Source of the DNA: Patagioenas fasciata
Taxonomy: Eukaryota; Chordata; Aves; Columbiformes; Columbidae
Length of the DNA: 64,000 nucleotides
Assembly: GCF_037038585.1 (NCBI RefSeq)
Contig: NW_027288510.1
Span: forward strand, 501,001-565,000
Direction: 5' to 3'
Both the position numbers and the translations under genes were made by a program. This document shows positions 1 to 14,400 of the stretch, in pieces (position 1 is the stretch's first letter; each line of letters starts with the position of its first letter). A model generated the notes under the pieces. The model saw only the letters and a program-made list of their open reading frames with translations, had not been told where the DNA came from and did not search any database.

Positions 1-3000
1 CCCCAGGACCCATCGTGGCACCGTGGGGACCCTCCTTGTCACTTGGGCCCATTGTGACACCATGGGGATCCCCCCTTTGTCTCCAGTACCCATTGTGACA
101 TCCTGGGGATCCCTCCTTGTCCCCAGGGCCCATTGTGACGTCCCAGGACCCCCCATTGTCCCCAGGACCCATTGTGACATTTAGGGGACCCCCTTTGTCA
201 CTGGGGCCCATTGTGAAATCCCAGGACCCCACATTGTCCCCAGGGCCCTTGTGACATCCTGGGGACCCCACTTAGGGACCCCACTTGTCCCCAGGGCCCA
301 TTGTGACACTGTGGGTACCACCCTTGTCTGCAGGGCTCATTGTTTCATCCCAGGACCCCCCATTGTCCCCAGGGCCCATTGTGACATTCAGGGGACCCTC
401 CTTGTCCCCAGAGCTCATTGTGACATCCAGTGGACCCCCTTTGTCCCCAGGGCCCATCGTGACATCCTGGGGACCCCCCTTTGTCCCCAGGGCCCATCGT
501 GACATCCTGGGGACCCTCCTTGTCCCCAGAGCTCATTGTGACATCCTGGGGACCCCCCTTTGTCCCCAGGGCCCATTGTGACATCCTGGGGACCACCCCT
601 TGTCCCCAGGGCCCATTGTGACGTCCCAGGACCCCCCACTGTCCCCAGGGCCCATTGTGACATTCAGGGGACCCCCCTTTGTCCCCAGGGCCCACTGTGA
701 CATGCTGTGGACGCGCTTTGTCCACAGGGCCCATTGTGACATCCTGGGGACCCTCCTTGTCCCCAGAGCCCATTGTGACATCCAGGGGACCCCCTTTGTC
801 CCCAGGGCCCATTGTGGCACCGTGAGGACCCTCTTTATCACTGGGGCCCATTGTGACATCCCAGGACCCCCTTTGTCCCCAGGGCCCATTGTGACATCCT
901 GGGGGACCCTCCTTGTCCCCAGAGCCCATTGTGACATCCCAGGACCCCACTTTGTCCCCAGGGCTTATTGTGACACCATGGGAATCTCCCTTGTCCCCAG
1001 GGCCCATTGTGACATCCCATGACCCCCCTTTGTCCCCAGGACACATTGTGACATCCTGGGGACCCCACTTGTCCCCAGGACCCATTTTGACACTATGGGG
1101 ACCCCCCCTTGTTCCCAGGGCCCATTGTGACACCGTGGGTACCACCCTTGTCCGCAGGGCTCATTGTGACATCCCAGGACCCCCCATTGTCCTCAGGGCC
1201 CATTCTGATACCGTGGGGATCCCCTTTGTCCCCAGAGCCCATTGTGACATCCAGGGGACCCCCTTTGTCCCCAGGGCCCATTGTGACATCGCAGGACCCC
1301 CCTGGGCCCCAGGGCGCATTTTGAAATCCTGGGGATGCCCCCTTGTCACTGGGACCCATTGTGACGTCCCAGGACCCCCCATTGTCTCCAGGGCCCATTG
1401 TCACATACTGGAGATCCCTGCTTGGCCCCAGAGCCCATTGTGACGTCTTAGGACCCCCCCTTGTCCCCAGGGCCCATTGCGACATTCAGGGGACGCCTCT
1501 TTGTACCCAGGGCACATTGTGACATCCTGGGGACCCCCCCTTGTCCCCAGGGCCCATTGCGACATTCAGGGGACGCCTCTTTGTACCCAGGGCACATTGT
1601 GACATCCTGGGGACCCCTCCTTGACCCCAGGGCCCATTGTGACGTCCCAGGACCCCCATTGTCCTTAGGACCCATTGTAACATTCAGGGAACCCCTTTGT
1701 CACTGGGGCCCATTGTGACATCCCAGGACCCCACATTGTCCCCAGGGCCCATTGTGACATCCTGGGGACCCCATTTTCCCCAGGGCCCATTGTGACACTA
1801 TGGGGAACCCCCCTTGTTCCCAGGGCCCATTGTGACACCGTGGGTACCACCCTTGACCGCAGGGCTCATTGTGACATCGCAGGACCCCCTTTTGTCCCCA
1901 GAGCCCATTGTGAAAACCAGGGGACACCCTTTGTCCCCAGGGCCCATTGTGACATCGCAGGACCACCCTGGTCCCCAGGGCCCATTGTGACATCCTGGGC
2001 ACCCATTTTGTCCCCACGGCCCATTGTGGCACTATGGGGACCCCCTTTGTCACTGGGGCCCATTGTGACATCCCAGGGCCCCTCTGTGTCCCCAGGCTCC
2101 ATTGTGACATCCTGGAGACCCCCCCTTGTCCCCAGGGCCCATTGTGACGTCCCAGGACCGCCCATTGTTCCCAGGGCCCATTGTGATGTCCTGGGGAGCC
2201 CCCTCTGTTCCCAGGGCTCATTGTGACTTTCAGGGGACCCCCCCTTGTCCCCAGGGCTGATTGTGACGTCCTAGGGCCCCTCTGTGTCCCCAAGGCCCAT
2301 TGTGACATCCCATGACCCCCCTTTGTCCCCAGTGCTATTGCGAAATCCTGGGGACCCCTTTTGTCCCCAGGGCCCATTGTGACACCATGGGGAACCCCTT
2401 TGTCACTGGGGGCCATTGTGACATTCCAGGATTCCACTTTGTCCCCAGGGCTCGTTCTGACACCTTGGGGACTTCCATTGTCCCCAGGGCCCATTGTGAC
2501 GTCTTAGGACCCCCCATTTTCCCCAGGCCCCATTGTGACATTCAGGGCACCCCCTTGTCCCCAGGGCCCATTGTGACATTCCGGGGACGCCTCTTTGTAC
2601 CCAGGGCATACTGCGACATCCTGGGGACCCCCCCTTGTCACTGGGGCCCATTGTGACGTCCCAGGACCCCCCATTGTCCCCAGGGCCCATTGTGACATCC
2701 TGGGGATCCCTCCTTGTCCCCAGGGCCCATTGTGACGTCCCAGGACCCACCATTGTCCCCAGGACCCATTGTGACATTCAGGGGGCCCCTTTGTCCCCAG
2801 GGCCCATTGTGACATCCCAGGACCCCCCATTGTCCCCAGGGCCCATTGTGACGTCCCAGGACCCCCCATTGTCCCCAGGGCCCATTGTGACATCCTCAGC
2901 ACCCCCTTGTCCCCAGGGCCCATTGTGACATTCAGGGGACCCCTCTTTTTCCCCAGGGCCCATTGTGACATCCTGGGGACCCCCCCTTGTCCCCAGGGCC

Positions 3001-6000
3001 CATTGTGACGTCCCAGGACCCGCCATTGTCCCCAGGGCCCATTGTGACATCCTGGGGATCCCTGCTTGTCCCCAGGGCCAATTGGGACGTCCCAGGACCC
3101 CCATTGTCCCCAGGGCCCATTGTGACATTCAGGGGCCCCCGTTTGTCACTGGGGCCCATTGTGACATCCCAGGACCCCACATTGTCCCCAGGGCTCTTGT
3201 GACATTCTGGGGACACCCCCTTATCTCCAGGGCCCATTGTGACATCCTGGGAATCCCTCCTTGTCACTGGGGCCCATTTTGACATTCAGGGGACCCCCCA
3301 TTGTCCCCAGGGCCCATTGTGACAACCTCTGCACCCCCTTGTCCCCAGGGCCCATTGTGACATTCAGGGGACCCCTCTTAGTCCCCAGGGCCCATTGTGA
3401 CATCCTGGGGACCCCACTTGTCCCCAGGACCCATTGTGACACTATGGGGACCCCCCCTTGTGCCCAGTGCCCATTGTGACACCGTGGGTACCACCCTTGT
3501 CCGCAGGGCTCATTGTTTCATCCCAGGACCCCCCATTGTCCCCAGGGCCCATTGTGACATTCAGGGGACCCCCCTTTGTCCCCAGGGCCCATTCTGATAC
3601 CGTGGGGACCCCCTTTTATCCCCAGGGCCCATTGTGACATGCTGGGGACGCTCTTTGTCCCCAGGGCCCATTGTGACATCCTGGGGACCCCCTTTGTCCC
3701 CAGGGCCCATTGTGGCACCATAGGGACCCCCTTTGTCACTGGGGCCCATTGTGACATCCCAGGACCCCCCCTGGTCCCCAGGCCCCATTGTGACATCCTG
3801 GGGACCCCTTTGTCCCAAGACTTCATTGTGACATCCTGGGGACCCCCCTTGTCCTCAGGGTCCATTGTGACAGCCCAGGACCTTACATTGTCCCCAGGGC
3901 CCATTGTGACATCCTGGGGCCACCCCCTTGCTCCCAGGGCCCGTTGTGGCACCGTGGGGACACCCCGTTTGTCCCCAGGGCCCATTGTGACATCCCAGGA
4001 CCCCCCTTTGTACCCAGGGCCATTGTAGCACCATGGGGTCCCCTTTGACCCCATGGCCCATTGTGGCACCATGGCAACCCCTTTTGTCCCCAGGGCCCAT
4101 TGTGACATCCTGGGGACCCCCCCTTGACCCCAGGGCCCATTGTGACGTCCCAGGACCCCCCATTGTCCCCAGGGCCCATTGTGACATTCAGGGGACCCCC
4201 CTTTGTCCCCAGAGCCCATTCTGATACCGTGGGGACCCCCTTTGTCCACAGGGCCCATTGTGACATCCTGGGGACCCTCCTTGTCCCCAGAGCCCATTGT
4301 GACATCCTGGGGACCCCCTTTGTCCCCAGGGCCCATTGTGGCACCATGAGGACCCTCTTTGTCACTGGGGCCCATTGTGACATCCCATGACCCCCCTTTG
4401 TCCCCAGTGCTATCGTGAAATCCTGGGGACCCCTTTTGTCCCCAGGGCCCATTGTGACACCATGGGGAACCCCTTTGTCACTGGGGGCCATTGTGACATC
4501 CTGGGGATCCTCCTTGTCCCCAGAGCCCATTGTGACATCCCAGGACCACACTTTGTCCCCAGGGCTTATTGTGACACCATGGGGATCTCCCTTGTCCCCA
4601 GGGCCCATTGTGACATTCAGGGGCCCCCGTTTGTCACGGGGCCCATTGTGACATCCCAGGACCCCACATTGTCCCCAGGGCCCATTGTGACTTTCAGGGG
4701 ACCCCACTTGTCCCCAGGACCCATTGTGACTATAGGGACCCCCCCTTGTGCCCAGTGCCCATTGTGACACCGTGGGTACCACCCTTGTCCGCAGGGCCCA
4801 TTGTGACATCCTGGGGACACCCCCTTGTCCCCAGGGCCCATTGTGACATCCTGGGGATCCCTCCTTGTCCCCAGGGCCCATTGTGACGTCCCAGGACCCC
4901 CCATTGTCCCCAGGACCCATTGTGACATTCAGGGGACCCCCTTTGTCACTGGGGCCCATTGTGAAATCCCAGGACCCCACATTGTCCCCAGGGCCCATTG
5001 TGACATCCTGGGGACCCCCCCTTTGTCCCCAGTGCCCATTGTGACATCCTGCGGACCCCCCTTTGTCCCCAGGGCCCATTTTGACATTCAGGGGACCCAC
5101 CATTGTCCTCAGGGCCCATTGTGAGGTCCCAGGAACCCCATTGTCCCCAGGGCCCATTGTGACACTATGGGGACCCCCCCTTGTGCCCAGGGCCCATTGT
5201 GACACCGTGGGTACCACCCTTGTCCCCAGGGCTCATTGTGACATCCCAGGACCCCCCCTTGTCCCCAGGGCCCATTGTGACATTCAGAGGACCCCACTTG
5301 TCCCCAGGACCCATTGTGACACTATGGGGACCCCCCCTTGTGCCCAGGGCCCATTGTGAAACCGTGGGGACCCCCTTTGTCACTGGGGCCCATTGTGACA
5401 TCCAAGGACCCCCCATTGTCCCCAGGGCCCATTGTGATATCTGGGGGACCCCCTTGTTCCCAAGGCCCATTGTGACATCCTGGGGACCCCCCCTTGTCCC
5501 CAGGGCCCATTGTGACATCCCAGGACCCCCCATTGTCCCCAGGGCCCATTGTGACATCCTCGGCACCCCCTTGGTACCAGGGCCCATTGTGACATCCTGG
5601 GGACCCCCCCTTGTCCCCAGGGCCCATTGTGACGTCCCAGGACCCTCCATTGTCCCCAGGGTCCATTGTGACATTCTTGGACCCCACTTTGTCCCCAGGG
5701 CCCATTCTGGCACCATAGGGACCCCCCCTTGTCCCCAGGGCCCATTGTGACATCCCAGGACCCCCCCTGGTCCCCAGGCCCCATGGTGACATCCTGGGGA
5801 CCCCCTTTGTCCCAAGACTTCATTGTGACATCCTGGGGACCCCCCTTGTCCTCAGGGTCCATTGTGACAACCCAGGACCTTACATTGTCCCCAGGGCCCA
5901 TTGTGATATCTGGGGGACCCCCTTGTTCCCAAGGCCCATTTTGACATCCTGGGGACCCACCCTTGTCCCCAGGGCCCATTGTGACATCCCAGGACCCCCC

Positions 6001-6489
6001 ATTGTCCCCAGGGCCCATTGTGACATCCTCGGCACCCCCTTGTCCCCAGGGCCCATTGTGACATTCAGGGGACCCCTCTTTGTCCCCAGGGCCCATTGTG
6101 ACGTCCCAGGACCCCCCATTGTCCCCAGGGCCCATTGTGACATCCTGGGGATCCCTCCTTGTCCCCAGGGCCCATTGTGATGTCCCAGGACCCCCCATTG
6201 TCCCCAGGGCCCATTGTGACATGCTCTGCACCCCGTTGTCCCCAGGGCCCATTGTGACATTCAGGGGACCCCTCTTTGTCCCCAGGGCCCACTCTGACAT
6301 CCTGGGGATCCCTCCTTGTCCCCAGGGCCCATTGTGACGTCCCATGACCCCCCATTGTCCCCAGGACCTATTGTGACATTCAGGGGACCCCCTTTGTCAC
6401 TGGGGCCCATTGTGACACCATGGAGACCCCCGCTTGTCCTCAGGGTCCATTGTGACATCCTGGGCACCCCCCATTTTCCCCAGGACCCA
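1..6489 (+). repeat. Minisatellite without clear higher-order structure (left part)
   Basis: The same ~40-bp units as the rest of the block, in mixed order. I see local duplications of a few units, for example a near-exact 80-bp repeat at 1460-1540 and 1540-1620. I see no multi-kilobase period here. Units carrying the CACTGGGGCCC variant recur irregularly. Confidence 0.7.
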
Positions 6490-9400
6490 TTGTGACATCC
6501 TGGCCAACCCCTTGCTCCCAGGGCCCGTTGTGGCACCATGGGGACACCCCCTTTGTCCCCAGGGCCCATTTTGACATCCCAGGACCCCCTTTGTCCCCAG
6601 GGCCCATTGTAGCACCATGGGGACCCCCTTTGACCCCAGGGCCCATTGTGACATCCTGGGGAACGCCCTTGTCCCCAGGGCCCATTGTGACGTCCCAGGA
6701 CCCCCCATTGTCCCCACGGCCCATTGTGACATTCAGGGGACCCCACTTTGTCCCCAGGGCCCATTGTGACGTCCCAGGACCCGACATTGTCCCCAGGGCC
6801 CATTGTGACGTCCCAGGACCCCCCATTGTCCCCACGGCACATTGTGACATTCAGGGGACCCCACTTTGTCCCCAGGGCCCATTGTGACATCCAGGGGACC
6901 CCCTTTGTCGCCAGGGCCCATTGTGGCACCATGAGGACCCTCTTTGTCACTGGAGCCCATTGTGACATCCCATGACCCCCCTTTGTCCCCAGTGCTATTG
7001 TGAAATCCTGGGGACCCCTTTTGTCCCCAGGGCCCATTGTGGCACCATGGGGAACCCCTTTGTCACTGGGGGCCATTGTGACATTCCAGGATTCCACTTT
7101 GTCCCCAGGGCTCGTTCTGAACACCTTGGGGACTCCCATTGTCCCCAGGGCCCATTGTGACATCCTGGGCAACCCCATTGTCCCCAGGGCCCATTGTGAC
7201 ATCTGGGGAACGCCCTTGTCCCCAGGACCCATCATGGCACCGTGGGGACCCTCCTTGTCACTTGGGCCCATTGTGACACCATGGGGACCCCCCCTTTATC
7301 CCCAGTGCCCATTGTGACATCCTGCGGACCCCGCTTTGTCCCCAGGGCCCATTTTGACATTCAGGGGACCCACCATTGTCCCCAGGGCCCATTGTGAGGT
7401 CCCAGGACCCCCCATTGTCCCCAGGGCCCATTGTGACATCCTCGGCACCCCCTTGTCCCCAGGGTCCATTATGACATCCCAGGACCCCCCCTTGTGCCCA
7501 GGGCCCATTGTGACATTCAGGGTACCCCCCTTTGTCCCCAGGGCCCATTGTGACATCGTGGGGACCCCCTTTGTCCCAAGACTTCATTGTGACATCCTGG
7601 GGTCCCCCCTTGTCCCCAGGGCCCATTGTGACATCCTGGGGACCCCCCCTTGTCCCCAGGGCCCATTGTGACATCCCAGGACCCCCCATTGTCCCCAGGG
7701 CCCATTGTGACATCCTCGGCACGCCCTTGTCCCCAGGGCCCATTGTGACATCCTGGGGACCCCCCCTTGTCCCCAGGGCCCATTGTGACATCCCAGGACC
7801 CCCCATTGTCCCCAGGGCCCATTGTGACATCCTCGGCACGCCCTTGTCCCCAGGGCCCATTGTGACATCCTGGGGACCCCCCCTTGTCCCCAGGGCCCAT
7901 TGTGACGTCCCAGGACCCCCCATTGTCCCCCGGGGCCCATTGTGACATCCTGGGGATCCCTCCTTGTCCCCAGGGCCCATTGTGATGTCCCAGGACCCCC
8001 CATTGTCCCCAGGGCCAATTGTGACATCCTGGGGTCCCCCCCTTGTCCCCAGGGCCCATTGTGACATCCTGGGGACCCCCCCTTGTCCCCAGGGCCCATT
8101 GTGACGTCCCAGGTCCCCCCATTGTCCCCAGGGCCCATTGTGACGTCCTGGGGATCCCTCCTTGACTCCAGGGCCCATTGTGACATCCCAGGACCCCCCA
8201 TTTTCCCCAGGACCTATTGTGACATTCAGGGGACCCCCTTTGTCACTGGGGCCCATTGTGACACCATGGAGACCCCCGCTTGTCCTCAGGCTCCATTGTG
8301 ACATCCTGGGCACCCCCTTGCTTCCAGGGCCCGTTGTGGCACCATGGGGACACCCCCTTTGTCCCCAGGACCCATTGTGACATCCCAGGACCCCCCTTTG
8401 TCCCCAGGGCCCATTGTAGCACCATGGGGACCCCCTTTGACCCCAGGGCCCATTGTGGTACTATGGCAACCCCTTTTGTCCCCAGGGCCCATTGTGACAT
8501 TCTTGGACCCCACTTTGTCCCCAGGGCCTATTGTGACACCATGGGGACCCCTCCTTGCCACTGGGGACCCATTGTGACACCATGGGGACCCCCCCTTGTC
8601 CTCAGGAGTCATTCTGACATCCTGGACACCCCCCATTGTCCCCAGGGCCCATTGTGACATCCACTGCACCCCCCTGTCCCCAGGGCCCATTGTGACATTC
8701 AGGGGACTCCTCTTTGTCCCCAGGGCCCATTGTGACATCCTGGGGACCCCCCCTTGTCCCCAGGCCCCATTGTGACGTCCCAGGACCCCCCATTGTCACC
8801 AGGGCCAATTGTGACATCCTGGGGATCCCTCCTTGTCTTCAGGGCCCATTGTGATGTCCGAGGACCCCCCATTGTCCCCAGGGCCCATTGTGACATCCTC
8901 TGCACCCCCTTGTCCCCAGGGCCCATTGTGACATTCAGGGGACCCCTCTTTGTCCCCAGGGCCCATTGTGACATCCTGGGGATCCCTCCTTGTCCCCAGG
9001 GCCCATTGTGACGTCCCAGGACCCCCCATTGTCCCCAGGACCTATTGTGACATTCAGGGGACCCCCTTTGTCACTGGGGCCCATTGTGACACCATGGGGA
9101 CCCCTCCTTGTCACTGGGGACCCATTGTGACACCATGGGGACCCCCCTTGTCCTCAGGACTCATTCTCACATCCTGGACACCCCCCATTGTCCCCAGGGC
9201 CCATTGTGACATTCAGGGGACCCCTCTTTGTCCCCAGGGCCCATTGTGACATCCTGGGGACCCCCCCTTGTCCCCAGGGCCCATTGTGACATTCAGGGGA
9301 GCCCTCTTTGTCCCCAGGGCCCATTGTGACATCCTGGGGACCCTCTTTGTCACTGGGGCCTCTTGTGACATCCCAGGACCCCCCTTTGTCCCCAGGGCCC

Positions 9401-11408
9401 ATTGTAGCACCATGGGGACCCCCTTTGACCCCAGGGCCCATTGTGGCACCATGGCAACCGCTTTTGTCCCCAGGGCCCATTGTGACATTCTTGGACCCCA
9501 CTTTGTCCCCAGGGCCTATTGTGACACCATGGGGACCCCTCCTTGTCACTGGGGACCCATTGTGATACCATGGGGACCCCGCCTTGTCCTCAGGACTCAT
9601 TCTCACATCGTGGACGCCCCCCATTGTCCCCAGGGCCCATTGTGACATCCACTGCACCCCCTTGTCCCCAGGGCCCATTGTGACATTCAGGGGACCCCTC
9701 TTTGTCCCCAGGGCCCATTGTGACATCCTGGGGACCCCCCCTTGTCCCCAGGGCCCATTGTGACGTCCCAGGACCCCCCATTGTCCCCAGGGCCCATTGT
9801 GACATCCTGTGGATCCCTCCTTGTCCCCAGGGCCCATTGTGACGTCCCAGGACCCCCCATTGTCCCCAGGGCCCATTGTGATATGTTGGGGAGCCCTCTT
9901 TGTCCCCAGGGCCCATTGTGAAATTCAGGGGACCCCAACTTGTCCTCAGGGCCCATTCTGATATCCTGGGGACACTCTTTGTCCCCAGGGCCCATTGTGA
10001 CATCCTGGGGACCCCATTGTCACCAAAGTCCATTGTGATATCCTGGCGACCACCTTTTGTCCCCAGGGCCCATTGTGATATCCTGAGGATCGCCCTTTGT
10101 CCCCAGGGCCCATTGTGACGTCCCAGGACCCCCCATTGTCCCCAGGGCCCATTGTGATATGTTGGGGAGCCCTCTTTGTCCCCAGGGCCCATTGTGACAT
10201 TCAGGGGCCCCCATTTCTCATTGGGGCCCATTGTGAGATCCCAGGACCCCACATTGTCCCAAGGGCCCATTGTGACTTTCAGGGGACTCCACTTGTCCCC
10301 AGGACCCATTGTGACACTATAGGGACCCCTCCTTGTGCCCAGTGCCCATTGTGACACCGTGGGTACCACCCTTGTCCGCAGGGCCCATTGTGACATCCTG
10401 GGGACACCCCCTTGTCCCCAGGGCCCATTGTGACGTCCCAGGACCCCCCTTTGTCCCCAGGACCCATTGTGACATTCAGGGGACCCCCTTTGTCACTGGG
10501 GCCCATTGTGAAATCCCAGGACCCCACACTGTCCCCAGGGCCCATTGTGACATCCTGGGGACCCCCCCTTTGTCCCCAGTGCCCATTGTGACATCCTGCG
10601 GACCCCCCTTTGTCCCCAGGGGCCATTTTGACATTCAGGGGACCCACCATTGTCCTCAGGGCCCATTGTGAGGTCCCAGGACCCTCCATTGTCCCCAGGG
10701 CCCATTGTGACATCCTCGGCACCCCCTTGTCCCCAGGGTCCATTGTGACACTATGGGGACCCCCCCTTGTGCCCAGGCCCCATTGTGACACTGTGGGTAC
10801 CACCCTTGTCTGCAGGGCTCATTGTGACATCCCAGCACCCCCCATTGTCTCCAGGGCCCATTGTGACATTCAGGGGACCCCCCTTGTCCCCAGGGCCCAT
10901 TCTGATACCGTGGGGACCCCCTTTGTCCCCAGGGCCCATTGTGACATACTGGGGATCCTCTTTGTCCCCAGGGCCCATTGTGACATCCTGGGGACCCCCT
11001 TTGTCCCCAGGGCCCATTGTGGCACCATAGGGACCCCCTTTGTCACTGGGGCCCATTGTGACATCCCAGGACCCCCCCTGGTCCCCAGGGCCCATTGTGA
11101 CATTCTGGGGACCCTCTTTGTCCCAAGACTTCATTGTGACATCCTGGGGACCCCCCTTGTCCTCAGGGTCCATTGTGACAGCCCAGGACCTTACTTTGTC
11201 CCCAGGGCCCATTGTGACATCCTGGCGACCCCCCCTTGTCCCCAGGGCCCATTGTGACATCCTGGGGATCCCTCCTTGTCCCCAGGGCCCATTGTGACAT
11301 CCCAGGACCCCCCATTGTCCCCAGGGCCCATTGTGACATCCTCTGCACCCCCTTGTCCCCAGGGCCCATTGTGACATTCAGGGAACCCCTCTTTGTCCCC
11401 AGGGCCCA
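6490..11408 (+). repeat. Higher-order repeat 1, copy 1 (~4.92 kb)
   Basis: Long stretches recur at a spacing of 4919-4920 bp. The segment starting at 6493 (GACATCCTGGCCAACCCC) reappears at 11412 and 16332, and the surrounding variant order is identical for thousands of bases. Copies differ by scattered single bases: for example, position 7333 has G where copy 2 has C, and the GGGGACCCACC near 7365 is GGGGGCCCACC in copies 2 and 3. The left edge is where similarity to 11395-11410 stops, placed within about 20 bp. Confidence 0.85.
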
Positions 11409-14400
11409 TTGTGACATCCTGGCCAACCCCTTGCTCCCAGGGCCCGTTGTGGCACCATGGGGACACCCCCTTTGTCCCCAGGGCCCATTTTGACATCCCA
11501 GGACCCCCCTTTGTCCCCAGGGCCCATTGTAGCACCATGGGGACCCCCTTTGACCCCAGGGCCCATTGTGACATCCTGGGGAACCCCCTTGTCCCCAGGG
11601 CCCATTGTGACGTCCCAGGACCCCCCATTGTCCCCACGGCCCATTGTGACATTCAGGGGACCCCACTTTGTCCCCAGGGCCCATTGTGACGTCCGAGGAC
11701 CCGACATTGTCCCCAGGGCCCATTGTGACGTCCCAGGACCCCCCATTGTCCCCACGGCACATTGTGACATTCAGGGGACCCCACTTTGTCCCCAGGGCCC
11801 ATTGTGACATCCAGGGGACCCCCTTTGTCGCCAGGGCCCATTGTGGCACCATGAGGACCCTCTTTGTCACTGGAGCCCATTGTGACATCCCATGACCCCC
11901 CTTTGTCCCCAGTGCTATTGTGAAATCCTGGGGACCCCTTTTGTCCCCAGGGCCCATTGTGGCACCATGGGGAACCCCTTTGTCACTGGGGGCCATTGTG
12001 ACATTCCAGGATTCCACTTTGTCCCCAGGGCTCGTTCTGAACACCTTGGGGACTCCCATTGTCCCCAGGGCCCATTGTGACATCCTGGGCAACCCCATTG
12101 TCCCCAGGGCCCATTGTGACATCTGGGGAACGCCCTTGTCCCCAGGACCCATCATGGCACCGTGGGGACCCTCCTTGTCACTTGGGCCCATTGTGACACC
12201 ATGGGGACCCCCCCTTTATCCCCAGTGCCCATTGTGACATCCTGCGGACCCCCCTTTGTCCCCAGGGCCCATTTTGACATTCAGGGGGCCCACCATTGTC
12301 CCCAGGGCCCATTGTGAGGTCCCAGGACCCCCCATTGTCCCCAGGGCCCATTGTGACATCCTCGGCACCCCCTTGTCCCCAGGGTCCATTATGACATCCC
12401 AGGACCCCCCCTTGTGCCCAGGGCCCATTGTGACATTCAGGGTACCCCCCTTTGTCCCCAGGGCCCATTGTGACATCGTGGGGACCCCCTTTGTCCCAAG
12501 ACTTCATTGTGACATCCTGGGGTCCCCCCTTGTCCCCAGGGCCCATTGTGACATCCTGGGGACCCCCCCTTGTCCCCAGGGCCCATTGTGACATCCCAGG
12601 ACCCCCCATTGTCCCCAGGGCCCATTGTGACATCCTCGGCACGCCCTTGTCCCCAGGGCCCATTGTGACATCCTGGGGACCCCCCCTTGTCCCCAGGGCC
12701 CATTGTGACATCCCAGGACCCCCCATTGTCCCCAGGGCCCATTGTGACATCCTCGGCACGCCCTTGTCCCCAGGGCCCATTGTGACATCCTGGGGACCCC
12801 CCCTTGTCCCCAGGGCCCATTGTGACGTCCCAGGACCCCCCATTGTCCCCCGGGGCCCATTGTGACATCCTGGGGATCCCTCCTTGTCCCCAGGGCCCAT
12901 TGTGATGTCCCAGGACCCCCCATTGTCCCCAGGGCCAATTGTGACATCCTGGGGTCCCCCCCTTGTCCCCAGGGCCCATTGTGACATCCTGGGGACCCCC
13001 CCTTGTCCCCAGGGCCCATTGTGACGTCCCAGGTCCCCCCATTGTCCCCAGGGCCCATTGTGACGTCCTGGGGATCCCTCCTTGACCCCAGGGCCCATTG
13101 TGACATCCCAGGACCCCCCATTTTCCCCAGGACCTATTGTGACATTCAGGGGACCCCCTTTGTCACTGGGGCCCATTGTGACACCATGGAGACCCCCGCT
13201 TGTCCTCAGGCTCCATTGTGACATCCTGGGCACCCCCTTGCTTCCAGGGCCCGTTGTGGCACCATGGGGACACCCCCTTTGTCCCCAGGACCCATTGTGA
13301 CATCCCAGGACCCCCCTTTGTCCCCAGGGCCCATTGTAGCACCATGGGGACCCCCTTTGACCCCAGGGCCCATTGTGGTACTATGGCAACCCCTTTTGTC
13401 CCCAGGGCCCATTGTGACATTCTTGGACCCCACTTTGTCCCCAGGGCCTATTGTGACACCATGGGGACCCCTCCTTGCCACTGGGGACCCATTGTGACAC
13501 CATGGGGACCCCCCCTTGTCCTCAGGAGTCATTCTGACATCCTGGACACCCCCCATTGTCCCCAGGGCCCATTGTGACATCCACTGCACCCCCCTGTCCC
13601 CAGGGCCCATTGTGACATTCAGGGGACTCCTCTTTGTCCCCAGGGCCCATTGTGACATCCTGGGGACCCCCCCTTGTCCCCAGGGCCCATTGTGACGTCC
13701 CAGGACCCCCCATTGTCACCAGGGCCAATTGTGACATCCTGGGGATCCCTCCTTGTCTTCAGGGCCCATTGTGATGTCCGAGGACCCCCCATTGTCCCCA
13801 GGGCCCATTGTGACATCCTCTGCACCCCCTTGTCCCCAGGGCCCATTGTGACATTCAGGGGACCCCTCTTTGTCCCCAGGGCCCATTGTGACATCCTGGG
13901 GATCCCTCCTTGTCCCCAGGGCCCATTGTGACGTCCCAGGACCCCCCATTGTCCCCAGGACCTATTGTGACATTCAGGGGACCCCCTTTGTCACTGGGGC
14001 CCATTGTGACACCATGGGGACCCCTCCTTGTCACTGGGGACCCATTGTGACACCATGGGGACCCCCCTTGTCCTCAGGACTCATTCTCACATCCTGGACA
14101 CCCCCCATTGTCCCCAGGGCCCATTGTGACATTCAGGGGACCCCTCTTTGTCCCCAGGGCCCATTGTGACATCCTGGGGACCCCCCCTTGTCCCCAGGGC
14201 CCATTGTGACATTCAGGGGAGCCCTCTTTGTCCCCAGGGCCCATTGTGACATCCTGGGGACCCTCTTTGTCACTGGGGCCTCTTGTGACATCCCAGGACC
14301 CCCCTTTGTCCCCAGGGCCCATTGTAGCACCATGGGGACCCCCTTTGACCCCAGGGCCCATTGTGGCACCATGGCAACCGCTTTTGTCCCCAGGGCCCAT